In this document: positions 16,495 through 25,118 of the stretch, one piece after another
Layout of the letters: each line of letters opens with the position of its first letter
How positions within the stretch are numbered: position 1 is the first letter of the stretch
NCBI GenBank assembly: GCA_019753235.1
Contig: JAIELF010000017.1
Location: 111,105 to 175,104, forward strand
Direction of reading: 5' to 3'
Source: a bacterium
GTDB lineage: Bacteria; Planctomycetota; Planctomycetia; Kolteriales; Kolteriaceae
Length of the DNA stretch: 64,000 nucleotides
Made by a program: the position numbers and the translations under genes
The notes under the pieces: model-generated
Told to the model about the DNA's origin: nothing
Seen by the model: only the letters and a program-made list of their open reading frames with translations
Databases searched by the model: none

Positions 16495-17630
16495 ACACGT
16501 CGACACGAAGGTGGTGTTGGATCCCATTGGTAACGCTATTGTGCGTGCCTGATCCATTGTTCGGGCAGGCAAGTTCATCGGCTCTTTCTTCTGACCGCCG
16601 AGAACTTCTGACAACACGACACCGTGAGTGGATCAAGATGAGCGATGCCGACCGGGCCTCGATCACAAACCTCCACACCCAAAGCCAGTCGCCGGGGCCT
16701 GAAGGGGATGAACTCCGATCGTCCCTGGATCGATACGACCGTTGGCTTGCGACGTTGGAACCAAGCGAAAGACAACGAATCGTTGAAGCTGCCAGCAACA
16801 AGGAACGGATCGAGCGGGTGAAAGAGATTCTTCAGCAGCAATCGATGGCACTGGAAGAAAGCTTGCTTCCCATTCGGTCGACCAGCGCGGTGACAACGGT
16901 CCCGGGCGCGGTCCCCCCCGCTGAATTGGCGGTTGCCGATCCACCGGCGTCAAACCCCTCGACGCCCGAGCCAGCCCAACGACCCAACGCCAAGCGACCT
17001 AGCTTTATCAAGCAACGATTCGACATGATCGAATCGGAAATCGAACGACTCGATGAACTCGAAGGGAAGTTCACCGAAGAAGAGCGACGAAGACTCGATC
17101 AGGCTCGGGGTGGCCAAAAGGTTCCTCTCATGATGGCGCTGGCGACGAAATACGCGATCCCGCTTCCACCGTTTGTGGAAGAAGGCCAGGCCCCCATTTT
17201 GCAGTTCTTTATGGGGCTGCTCCCCGAGCCCGGAAAAATCCTGGGCACGACGTCAGCGGCAGATCTCTCCGACGATAATCGAAAGAAGTTAGGTGCCATC
17301 ATGGTCGATCTGATCATGCTCCCCGACCTATCTCAAGAAAAACAGTTCACGATGTTGCAGTCAGAATCCGCGAAGGTCCGGGCAGGGATGGAGAAGATTT
17401 CCAAAGTGACGATGAACAAAACGACGTCTCGATTCTTGACGAACGTTCTCTACTACGTGCAGCATCCCGAGGATGCCCCAGAATCGACCCACGACTCGGT
17501 CGCTATGATCCCGCCCGAACATTTGCGAGAGCTGATCGTGGCTGGCAATGCTCGTTTGTTTGGCAGCCGTCCTCCGCGCGTTGGGGACTTGTCGCGGCCC
17601 AACCGCCCGGACCGCCGACCTAATCCCTAG
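16491..17630 (+). CDS. Secreted protein, third gene of the sigma operon
   Basis: A 379-residue protein with an N-terminal signal peptide (hydrophobic WIPLVTLLCVPDPLFGQAS). The first half is rich in Arg, Glu and Leu with Trp-containing helices (REWIKMSDADRASI, YDRWLATLEPSERQRI) that resemble DUF3106/CpxP-like envelope-stress proteins, but I cannot assign a family. A Pro-rich linker follows at about residue 140-165, then a helical second half. The 4-bp overlap with the anti-sigma gene suggests it works in the same signalling unit, perhaps as the periplasmic sensor. That role is inference. Confidence 0.7.
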   Translation: MNTSTRRWCWIPLVTLLCVPDPLFGQASSSALSSDRRELLTTRHREWIKMSDADRASITNLHTQSQSPGPEGDELRSSLDRYDRWLATLEPSERQRIVEAASNKERIERVKEILQQQSMALEESLLPIRSTSAVTTVPGAVPPAELAVADPPASNPSTPEPAQRPNAKRPSFIKQRFDMIESEIERLDELEGKFTEEERRRLDQARGGQKVPLMMALATKYAIPLPPFVEEGQAPILQFFMGLLPEPGKILGTTSAADLSDDNRKKLGAIMVDLIMLPDLSQEKQFTMLQSESAKVRAGMEKISKVTMNKTTSRFLTNVLYYVQHPEDAPESTHDSVAMIPPEHLRELIVAGNARLFGSRPPRVGDLSRPNRPDRRPNP

Positions 17631-17941
17631 TCTCTGTCTGAAAAGACCCATCTGGTGCCGGTCGGCTGCATCGTCCGGATCGGGGCGTCGGCCTGCTTCG
17701 ACGGTTATTCTTCGATACCGGCGGCATGGGCGCCTGCTTCGGCCTCCCTGCCTCCGGACGATTCGCTCGGACCTAGGGCCAACGAGCCTCTTTTCAGAAA
17801 GAACCGAGTGTTTCGACCAGCATGTCGATGCCCAAGTCGCGTTTTGGCGAACGCGACGCGCCCCGACGTCGCGACCTCTCTTGCACTTGATCCTCCATCC
17901 TGTCTCGCGGTTGCATAAACTCCTGTTAGGAGATGTGCTAC
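17631..17941. other. Intergenic region upstream of ribD
   Basis: A 311-bp gap. I looked for an FMN riboswitch because ribD follows, but the conserved element is not visible. No gene is supported. Confidence 0.4.
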
Positions 17942-19126
17942 ATGGAGTCGGCAGACAAAAACTTCATGCGAAGGGCCCTCGAATTGGCCGCTCGCGGTCG
18001 CGGTTCGGTCGAACCCAACCCTATGGTCGGCGCGGTCGTCGTTAGAGATGACCAAATAGTCGGGGAAGGCTCGCATCAACGGTTCGGCGGGCCGCACGCG
18101 GAGATATTCGCACTCGATGAGGCTGGTGAAAACGCCAACGGCGCGACTCTCTATGTCACACTCGAGCCTTGTTGTCATCACGGCAAAACGCCTCCTTGCA
18201 CCGATCGAATTCTCGCGGCAGGCATTCGCCGAGTCGTGATGGCGATGCGCGATCCCTTCCCCGCTGTGGCAGGGAAAGGTGTCGAGTTCCTTCAACGGCA
18301 CGGCAAAGAGATCGTTGTCGGATGCCTAGAACAGGAATCGCGCCAACTGAATGCCCCTTACTTGACGCTTCTCGACAAAGGTCGGCCTTTCATCCATCTC
18401 AAATGGGCGATGTCTTTGGATGGTCGAACCGCAACCACCACGGGTGATTCAAAGTGGATCACCGGTCCCTTGGCCCGGGAGCATGGCCATCAATTCCGCG
18501 GCTTGGTGGATGGGATCCTTGTTGGCATCGGAACTGCCATGGCCGATGATCCCCTTCTAACGCCTCGGCTGCCGGGCGATGAATCTCCTCGACGGGTCCC
18601 TGTTCGAATCGTGCTCGATTCCCGTGGGCGACTCCGAAGCGACTCTCAACTGGTACAAACCGCCAAAGTCTTCCCGACACTCGTGGCACTCACGAATATA
18701 GCTCGGCCAGCGGACGTGGCTCGGTTATCGTCTCTGGGATGCGAGTGCATCGTCTTTCGTCCCGATGCCGACGGACGGGTGCCACTGGTCGACTTGGCAG
18801 GCGTACTTGGAAGTCGAAAGATGACGCATCTGTTGGTCGAAGGGGGCAGTAGCACGATTGGCTCGTTCGTCGATGAGGGGCTGGTCGATTCGCTCCGGAT
18901 CTATGTCGCGCCGATGGTCATGGGGGGGGCTGGTGCAACGCCCGCGGTCGCTGGAATCGGTTGGCCGACGCTGGCCGACTCACTCCGTTTTCAATTTGAA
19001 CCACCTGTCAGCGTGGGGCCGGACCTCTTCTTGGCTGGCTCGGTTGTCAATCGTGTGCAGGAATCACTGCCGACGTCAGAGGACCCGACGAATCCTTTCT
19101 CGGCACGACGATCGAGGCTCCATTAG
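17942..19126 (+). CDS. ribD: Bifunctional riboflavin biosynthesis deaminase/reductase
   Basis: A 394-residue enzyme for two steps of riboflavin synthesis: deamination of the pyrimidine intermediate, then reduction of its ribosyl chain. The N-terminal deaminase has the zinc motifs HAE (in GPHAEIFALDEAG) and PCCHHGKTPPC. The C-terminal reductase begins FIHLKWAMSLDGRTATTTGDS, continues with SKWITG, and has LLVEGGSSTIGSFVDEGL. I prefer the ATG at 17942 (AGGAG about 9 bp upstream) to the ATG at 17933, which is too close to that site. It stands alone; no other rib gene is adjacent. Confidence 0.94.
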   Translation: MESADKNFMRRALELAARGRGSVEPNPMVGAVVVRDDQIVGEGSHQRFGGPHAEIFALDEAGENANGATLYVTLEPCCHHGKTPPCTDRILAAGIRRVVMAMRDPFPAVAGKGVEFLQRHGKEIVVGCLEQESRQLNAPYLTLLDKGRPFIHLKWAMSLDGRTATTTGDSKWITGPLAREHGHQFRGLVDGILVGIGTAMADDPLLTPRLPGDESPRRVPVRIVLDSRGRLRSDSQLVQTAKVFPTLVALTNIARPADVARLSSLGCECIVFRPDADGRVPLVDLAGVLGSRKMTHLLVEGGSSTIGSFVDEGLVDSLRIYVAPMVMGGAGATPAVAGIGWPTLADSLRFQFEPPVSVGPDLFLAGSVVNRVQESLPTSEDPTNPFSARRSRLH

Positions 19127-19237
19127 ACCTCTGCTTAACTCTTTATTGGGGCAGTGTCTCGACCTCATCCAGCAGAGTTGGTAGGATTTACTGACTGAGT
19201 CGTCCACACCGAAGTGCTGCGGTGAAAGGGAGGGGGA

Positions 19238-19993
19238 ATGGAGAACGGTTCGGAGGCTGATCCCTCCTATCTCCGCACCCCGAAGGTCCAATCGACACCC
19301 GTTACGGAAGAGATTCTTTCGGACGAGGATTGGCTTCGTCGACTTGTAGCCGAGCGTGCCTATCAGTACCTTGAATCCGATTTCTCTTCGCCGTTGCCAC
19401 CGCACATTCACAAATACGTTTGGGGAACGGTTTTTCGAGAGATCAAACGCTACGCTCCGACGGGCCGAATCCTTGATGCGGGCTGCGGGAACGGGGCCTT
19501 TTGCGGCGAATTGGCCAGGCAAAGCAAGCATCAAGTTTGTGGCATGGACCTCTCCAAAACGGGCATCGAGATTGCCCGACGATTCTTCCCCGACGTCTCC
19601 TTCAAGCTCGCCAGCGTTAACGAAGACATCATCAGTGTCTTTGATGAGCCATTCGACGCCATCGTGAGCCTAGAAGTAATCGAGCATCTCTACGACCCGC
19701 GAGGGTTTGTGGAATCGCTGTACCAGGGGCTCCGTCCGGGGGGAGTCCTCATCTTGTCGACCCCATATCACGGCTACTGGAAGAATCTGGCCTTGGCCCT
19801 GACCAATCGGCTCGATCCACATTTCACCGCTCTTTGGGATGGGGGACGGATCAAGTTTTGGTCTCGGCCGACGCTGACGAAGCTTCTTACCAGCAAGGGA
19901 TTCCGCATCCTCAATTTCGCGGGCTGCGGCAGAGTCCCTTACCTATGGAAATCGATGGTTATCACCGCGCAGCGGCCATCGGCAACAACATAA
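19238..19993 (+). CDS. Class I SAM-dependent methyltransferase
   Basis: A 251-residue UbiG/Methyltransf_11-like protein. Motif I is RILDAGCGNGAFCGELA, the acidic end of strand 2 is VCGMDLSKTGIEIA, and AIVSLEVIEHLYDPRGFVES and LRPGGVLILSTPYHGYWKN are the usual post-I motifs. The C-terminal part (RLDPHFTALWDGGRIKFWSR) is typical of methyltransferases in glycan or lipid clusters. Cytoplasmic, substrate unknown. The ATG at 19238 follows GGGAGGGGG; the first ~60 residues lie outside the core. Confidence 0.85.
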   Translation: MENGSEADPSYLRTPKVQSTPVTEEILSDEDWLRRLVAERAYQYLESDFSSPLPPHIHKYVWGTVFREIKRYAPTGRILDAGCGNGAFCGELARQSKHQVCGMDLSKTGIEIARRFFPDVSFKLASVNEDIISVFDEPFDAIVSLEVIEHLYDPRGFVESLYQGLRPGGVLILSTPYHGYWKNLALALTNRLDPHFTALWDGGRIKFWSRPTLTKLLTSKGFRILNFAGCGRVPYLWKSMVITAQRPSATT

Positions 19994-20222
19994 CGGCCCT
20001 TGGTTAATCAATCCCGAAGCGGACACCTAGCCGGTCGACTCATTTCACTCACTAGGCCATTCTGATGACGTTGTTCCCTATTCTCTTCTCGCTTCAATGT
20101 GGATAATGTGCGAAGGATAACCGCACGGGTTGGCAGGCCCTTCGAAGAGGATCACCCCGCGGAGAAAATGGCCGATGCTTGTCGATAAGGGGCACGGCGT
20201 AAGGCTGGGAAACGGACGCACG

Positions 20223-21650
20223 ATGCGAAGGCTCATCCGATCGAGATCTTTAATTTCGATTTCTTTCCTAGCTTGGGCGGCCTGGCCGACCGGCGCTTTG
20301 GGAATGACGCCGGTTCGGACCAAAGTGGGCGACCAGTATCGGGTGGTCAACTCGAGCCGATTCAAAGGGTGGGCCGAGACAGCTCTGCCTGACGAAAAAC
20401 CTTCCCCCGCCGGAAGCAAGACGCCCCCTCCGCCGAAGGAACTGAACCGAACCGAGTTTTCGGGCTCTTCTAAAGTTGTTTTTCGCGAGAGGCAACTCCC
20501 GTCGGCTCCCCCCGCCGACGGAACGCGACTCTTCCGCGCGTACGACATCGTCGAGTACGCTCGCAACCTAGGCGAACAAGAGGAGAAAGCTCGCCTCCGT
20601 CAACAGGTTCGCCGAGTTCTGCTCGATCCGATGGAGAAAGGTTTTGTGATCTACTCGCCTGACGGGCCGATGCGCCTAGCCGAGCTGAGTATGCTGGCGG
20701 ACCATTCTCATTTGCCCTTACTCGAAACATTCTTGCCGGAGAAAGAACTCAAGGTCGGAGATACCTGGCCGGCGGATTCGAAGGCTCTCGTCGAGTTAAC
20801 AGGCCTCGACTCGGTGGAGTCGGGTTCGGTCGAATGCAAGTACGAAGGGGAAGTGACGATCCAGGACATTCCCTATGCACAGATCTCCGCCACCGGTAGC
20901 TTTATCGGCATCACCGGCGGGCAGCGTTCCCGTTGCAACCTTCGCGCGGGTCTTTACCTCGATGCGAAGACCAACCGATTTGTCTCGATGCGCGCGGTCG
21001 GCAAGCAAGAGACTCTAGGACCCGAGGATAAAGTTCTCGGCGAAGTGCAGGTCGATTTTCAAGTGCTGATCGAGCCAGCCGACAACGACAAGGAACTGAA
21101 CGACCAGGTTGTCACCAAACTTCCGACACAAGCGACTCCCGATTTGCTTCGTCTTGTCTTCGAGTTGCCGGAAAAAGGATTTCGTTTGGTGCACGGTCGG
21201 CAATGGATCTTGCAACGTGTCGATGGAGACCGGTTTTTCTTTGCGGGTCCCAACGTCTCTTTTGTGGTGACGCTCGAACCCGAGGACAAAGTCCCGACGG
21301 TGGAAAGTTACCGGGATCAAGTCGCCCATTACATGAAGGACCAAAAGATCGAGACCAAGCCGTCGCAACCTCCGGAAACGAAGGAGATCGACGGTCTCTC
21401 GCTCAGTCATTTCCAGTATCAGGCAAAGATCAAAGACCGTCCCAGCCTGCTCGACTATTGGGTACTTTCCATGGGAAATCGCGGCTTGACGATCGCATCG
21501 AATGCGGCGGACCCTGCTCCCGAGGGCGTGCTCGCCGATCTGTCGGCCATGATCGCCCGTATCGAACTGTTTGATCCAATCACGCCAGAAGAACCCCCGG
21601 CCGACCGGCTTGCTAACCCGTCGGCCAAAGGCGAACCCGAAAGCAAATGA
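20223..21650 (+). CDS. Secreted protein of unknown function
   Basis: A 475-residue protein. The start at 20223 gives a regular signal peptide (MRRLIRSRSLISISFLAWAA, cleavage after about ALG), whereas starts further upstream add an unlikely leader. Residues 150-310 look like repeated beta strands (AELSMLADHSHLPLLETFLP, YEGEVTIQDIPYAQISATG). The second half contains a distinct domain (LPEKGFRLVHGRQWILQRVDGDRFFFAG). No cysteine pairs or catalytic motif are visible. It ends 2 bp before the stop of the convergent redoxin-fusion gene. Confidence 0.75.
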   Translation: MRRLIRSRSLISISFLAWAAWPTGALGMTPVRTKVGDQYRVVNSSRFKGWAETALPDEKPSPAGSKTPPPPKELNRTEFSGSSKVVFRERQLPSAPPADGTRLFRAYDIVEYARNLGEQEEKARLRQQVRRVLLDPMEKGFVIYSPDGPMRLAELSMLADHSHLPLLETFLPEKELKVGDTWPADSKALVELTGLDSVESGSVECKYEGEVTIQDIPYAQISATGSFIGITGGQRSRCNLRAGLYLDAKTNRFVSMRAVGKQETLGPEDKVLGEVQVDFQVLIEPADNDKELNDQVVTKLPTQATPDLLRLVFELPEKGFRLVHGRQWILQRVDGDRFFFAGPNVSFVVTLEPEDKVPTVESYRDQVAHYMKDQKIETKPSQPPETKEIDGLSLSHFQYQAKIKDRPSLLDYWVLSMGNRGLTIASNAADPAPEGVLADLSAMIARIELFDPITPEEPPADRLANPSAKGEPESK

Positions 21651-21651
21651 A

Positions 21652-23571
21652 CTATTCGGTGCTCTTGCCGGTCGAGGACCCTTCGTTCTTGGCGGCCCCC
21701 TTACCGGTCATCATGAAACGGGTGACCGCGAGCATCACACGCGGGTTCTTCATTTGCTGCTGCATGTTTTCGCGCAGTGCCAAGCCAAGTGATTGGCGAT
21801 CATTTTTGCTCGGATCCTCGAGCAGACGGAAAGCACAGATGCACATTTCATCGGTGGTCTGCTCGCCAAAACCAACGAATGCTGGCGGCGAGTTGGGATT
21901 GAACGGGTTCTTGTCGGAGTTGTCGAAATACGCTTCCAGATCCAGCCGAGTTCCTTTAGGTAGATGAATCACATCACGGAAGCGATAGACGTCCTGCCAA
22001 TTGAAATCCCAGTTGGAATGGATGAGAGGAATCACGCTTCCATCCGGAAGAGTCGCGGTCGCTTTCATCTCGGTGCCGATCACATGCATATGCGGGGTAA
22101 CGTCGATGATTTCGAGATCGACCGGCGTGGTGAAGCTATGCGTCATCTTGTGTCGGGATTCGCCCGCGGGGATGTTGACATCGAAGTTGATCAAGGCCAA
22201 CCCGCCGACGGTCTTCTCGACTGGTTTGTCGGCAAAGTGAATACCGACCTGCGATTGGTCGATCTCCTCCTTGCCGGACGGATGGTAGTGAATCTGCAGC
22301 GCTAGATCGGTCTTAGTGAAGAGCTTTTGACCGACCCCCTGCGGATAAAATCGCGGGGTATACCCCGGCGCCCAGAAGCCCAGCACGCCGCCGCCGCGAA
22401 CCTCGGTCGCCACGAAACCTTCGAAGCCCGGACCGGGCTCGGCTTCGTCACGTTTGCGGGCGTTCCCACTGCGGTCGAGGTACAAGATCGCGTGATGAAC
22501 GACTCGCGGGTTTCCGGGCCGAAACTCAACCCCCACAACGTACTTGTCCTCGGGAATATCGATCGGAATCACAAAGAAACGGTTGATGTCGTTACCACTC
22601 GCGTACACCGGATAAGGTTCAGGCATTTTGATGACAAGGTCCGGTTCGCCCAGTTGCCAACCCGTCGAAAACGATGGCGCAGGGGGAAGATCCTCCGATG
22701 AACCTTCCTTCGCTCCATTCTTCGCCCAGTCGACCAGAACCTGACGATCGAGTTCGTTGAGGATTCTCTCCCCCATGAAGTGACCGAAATCGGGCCGAGC
22801 CTTCCATGGCGGCATCTTCTGAGAAGAGGTCATCTCGGCAATGAACTCTGCTCTCTTTGCTGCATCGTCGTAGCTCAATAGTTCGAAAGGGGCAACCTCA
22901 CCGGCTCGATGACACTCAGCACAATTGGCGAAAAGAATCGGAGCGACGTCGCGATCGTACGTGATCGAGCTCGGCGAGACCTCATGAACTCTCGCGCTCA
23001 GCTTGCAGCCGATCGGATTTGTCTGAGTGGCGGAAATCTTCTCGCCTTTCACCGCCGCGTCAATGGCGTCCGCCCAGTCGTGCGTCGTTACCTCCGTTCG
23101 TCGTCGGAGCTTCTCATCAAACTGGTTATCGATGCGACCTCGATAAAGAACTTTCCCCAGTGGGTCGAGAACGAACGCCTCCGGAACATGGGTCGGCAAC
23201 AAAAGCCGAGCCAACGTCGCGCTGGCATCGAAGAGAACGGGCATCGCCACTTGAAAAGATTTCACGAAATCCTTCGCTTGGGCCCGTGTCCGCGTTCGGT
23301 CCGACATCACGCCATAAATCTCGACAGGCTGATCGGCAAGCTTGCCGGCAATTCGATTGAGTTCGGGGATGTATTGATTGGAGATCGGGCACTCATCGGA
23401 AAGAAAAACAATCGCGATCGCTTTCACCCCTTCTTTCTGACCCAGGGAGACGACCTTCCCAGCAAGGTCGATCGACCGGATTGTTCCCAATGGAATTTGA
23501 TTCTCCCCGCCCGCGCCGAGACCGGCCATGCCGCCGAGGATCAGAACCCAACTCAGCGCAAGCAACTTCAT
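21652..23571 (-). CDS. Redoxin / cytochrome c / copper monooxygenase-like fusion
   Basis: A 639-residue exported protein with three modules. The start at 23571 has AAGGAG 6 bp upstream and begins a signal peptide (MKLLALSWVLILGGMAGLG). Residues ~25-185 form a thioredoxin-like redoxin domain with Cys61 (SDECPIS, the second Cys of a CxxC replaced by Ser). Residues ~205-285 hold a c-type heme site C217-A-E-C220-H221 and a Met in SQKMPPW as likely sixth ligand. The rest resembles copper type II ascorbate-dependent monooxygenases: His359-His360 (VVHHAILYLD), His428/His430 (LQIHYHPSG), His494/His496 and Met502 (TPHMHVIGTEM), the layout of the two copper sites. It is probably periplasmic. Substrate unknown. 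Similar fusions occur in Planctomycetota and Acidobacteriota. Confidence 0.85.
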   Translation of the reverse strand: MKLLALSWVLILGGMAGLGAGGENQIPLGTIRSIDLAGKVVSLGQKEGVKAIAIVFLSDECPISNQYIPELNRIAGKLADQPVEIYGVMSDRTRTRAQAKDFVKSFQVAMPVLFDASATLARLLLPTHVPEAFVLDPLGKVLYRGRIDNQFDEKLRRRTEVTTHDWADAIDAAVKGEKISATQTNPIGCKLSARVHEVSPSSITYDRDVAPILFANCAECHRAGEVAPFELLSYDDAAKRAEFIAEMTSSQKMPPWKARPDFGHFMGERILNELDRQVLVDWAKNGAKEGSSEDLPPAPSFSTGWQLGEPDLVIKMPEPYPVYASGNDINRFFVIPIDIPEDKYVVGVEFRPGNPRVVHHAILYLDRSGNARKRDEAEPGPGFEGFVATEVRGGGVLGFWAPGYTPRFYPQGVGQKLFTKTDLALQIHYHPSGKEEIDQSQVGIHFADKPVEKTVGGLALINFDVNIPAGESRHKMTHSFTTPVDLEIIDVTPHMHVIGTEMKATATLPDGSVIPLIHSNWDFNWQDVYRFRDVIHLPKGTRLDLEAYFDNSDKNPFNPNSPPAFVGFGEQTTDEMCICAFRLLEDPSKNDRQSLGLALRENMQQQMKNPRVMLAVTRFMMTGKGAAKNEGSSTGKSTE

Positions 23572-23920
23572 GTTGAACTCCTTCTCGAATCCCAAAGGAG
23601 ACGCAACGCGAAACGCGTCCCTTGTCCGTGAAATGATGCCGGCGACAAACGACGCGATCCCGGCCGAGCACTATTCTAGGGCGACTGGGCATGCCCGCGA
23701 AGGTTCTCGGCAATCGCGAGATGAACCGTTCGCCGAAGCCACCCCTGCGTGAAGTACCCCCCCCAAGGGCCGGTGGTTTCGGCCCCGACGCCCGGCATTG
23801 CGAAAGCGGGCCGTAAATCCTACGATGCGAAGCATGTCGGTCCACAAAGGGTGAGTTCGTTCTCACCCGTAAAAGGATGATGGAAGTAGGTTTATCGGTC
23901 CGACGCCAAAGGAGCTTCGT
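23572..23920. other. Divergent intergenic region before cysK
   Basis: A 349-bp gap between the minus-strand redoxin fusion and plus-strand cysK. It contains a perfect 7-bp hairpin (23849-23855 with 23862-23868) about 50 bp upstream of the cysK start, without a T tract, which could be a leader hairpin or operator. No S-box or T-box pattern is evident and no gene is supported. Confidence 0.4.
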
Positions 23921-24862
23921 ATGCCGCGTGGCAAAACGTTCCCCGATGCGACCAGCACGATCGGCGATACCCCCATGATTCAGATTCAGCGATTGATTCC
24001 CAAAGATCATGCCACGGTCTTCATGAAATGTGAGTTTTTCAATCCGCTGAACAGCGTCAAAGACCGGATTGGTCTGGCGATGATCGAGGCGGGCTTCAAA
24101 GAGGGGAAGATTCAGCCCTCGACGCACATCATCGAACCGACCAGCGGCAATACCGGCATCGCCTTGGCATTCGTCTGTGCGGTCAAGGGGCTCAGGTTGA
24201 CACTGACCATGCCCGAATCGATGTCGGTCGAAAGGCGGGCGTTGCTTCGATCGTTGGGGGCGAATCTTGTTCTCACCCCCGCGGCCGAGGGAATGCGCGG
24301 CGCCATTGCCAAGGCCATGGACATGGTCGAGCAGGATAAAGATGGTTGGATCCCGCAACAATTCGAGAATCCCGCTAACCCTGCCGTCCACGAACGAACC
24401 ACCGGCCCGGAGATTTGGGAAGATACCGGGGGGAAAATCGATGCCATCGTTGCTGGCGTCGGCACGGGGGGGACGATCACGGGCGTCGCACGGTACATCC
24501 GCACGAAGAATCCGCAATTCAAGGTCATCGCCGTCGAGCCCCAAGACTCTCCCGTCATCAGCGGCGGCAAGCCCGGCACGCACAAGATTCAGGGAATCGG
24601 CGCAGGTTTTGTTCCAAAGAATCTCGACACGTCGTTGGTCGATGAAGTGGTCACGGTCTCGAACGATGACGCCTTCGAGTGGGGCCGAAAACTTTCGCAA
24701 GTCGAAGGGATCTCCGCCGGCATCTCCAGCGGAGCCAATCTATTTGCTGCCTCGCGAGTGGCCGCTCGACCTGAATTCAAAGGAAAGCAAATCGTCACCG
24801 TCGCCTGCAGCCTAGGAGAGCGATACCTCTCCACCCTGTTGTTCGAAGGCTACCGCGACTGA
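23921..24862 (+). CDS. cysK: Cysteine synthase (O-acetylserine sulfhydrylase)
   Basis: A 313-residue PLP enzyme forming L-cysteine from O-acetylserine and sulfide. PLP-binding Lys47 lies in NPLNSVKDRIG, the substrate loop is TSGNTG (74-79), and the phosphate-binding GVGTGGTITG is present, as is the C-terminal SGAN. AAAGGAG 6 bp before the ATG supports the start. Length is normal for CysK. It is not clustered with cysE. A hairpin lies in its leader region. Confidence 0.95.
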   Translation: MPRGKTFPDATSTIGDTPMIQIQRLIPKDHATVFMKCEFFNPLNSVKDRIGLAMIEAGFKEGKIQPSTHIIEPTSGNTGIALAFVCAVKGLRLTLTMPESMSVERRALLRSLGANLVLTPAAEGMRGAIAKAMDMVEQDKDGWIPQQFENPANPAVHERTTGPEIWEDTGGKIDAIVAGVGTGGTITGVARYIRTKNPQFKVIAVEPQDSPVISGGKPGTHKIQGIGAGFVPKNLDTSLVDEVVTVSNDDAFEWGRKLSQVEGISAGISSGANLFAASRVAARPEFKGKQIVTVACSLGERYLSTLLFEGYRD

Positions 24863-25118
24863 CCGCGACTTGAGCGAGTCTGACCGAGACTCAGGTTCTA
24901 GGCCTTACCAAGCCAACCTCCACGGCAATCCATCGGCAGGCCGCGCCTCGCGGAATCAACGCGAGCGCGTCCCAGCAAAGATCGATCCTGCGGATGTTCC
25001 GCTTTAAAGGATCCTCGATCAACCCCTGCTCGACCCCGCGCACGATGATGGCGAGCAGATCATTCTAGATTTTCATGATGCCGCCGCGAATCGGAGTCTT
25101 CTCTGGCGATTCGTTCTC

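Noticed and set aside
17631..17941. Possible FMN riboswitch before ribD
   Set aside because: The conserved FMN aptamer sequences are not visible in this region.
23393..24700. 435-codon minus-strand frame opposite cysK
   Set aside because: cysK is unambiguous; the antisense translation is Arg/Asp-rich with no domain.
24863..25118. Minus-strand frame reading IIVRGVEQGLIEDPLKR between cysK and the acylase
   Set aside because: May be a gene fossil, but it has a stop just upstream, no start and no identifiable family.
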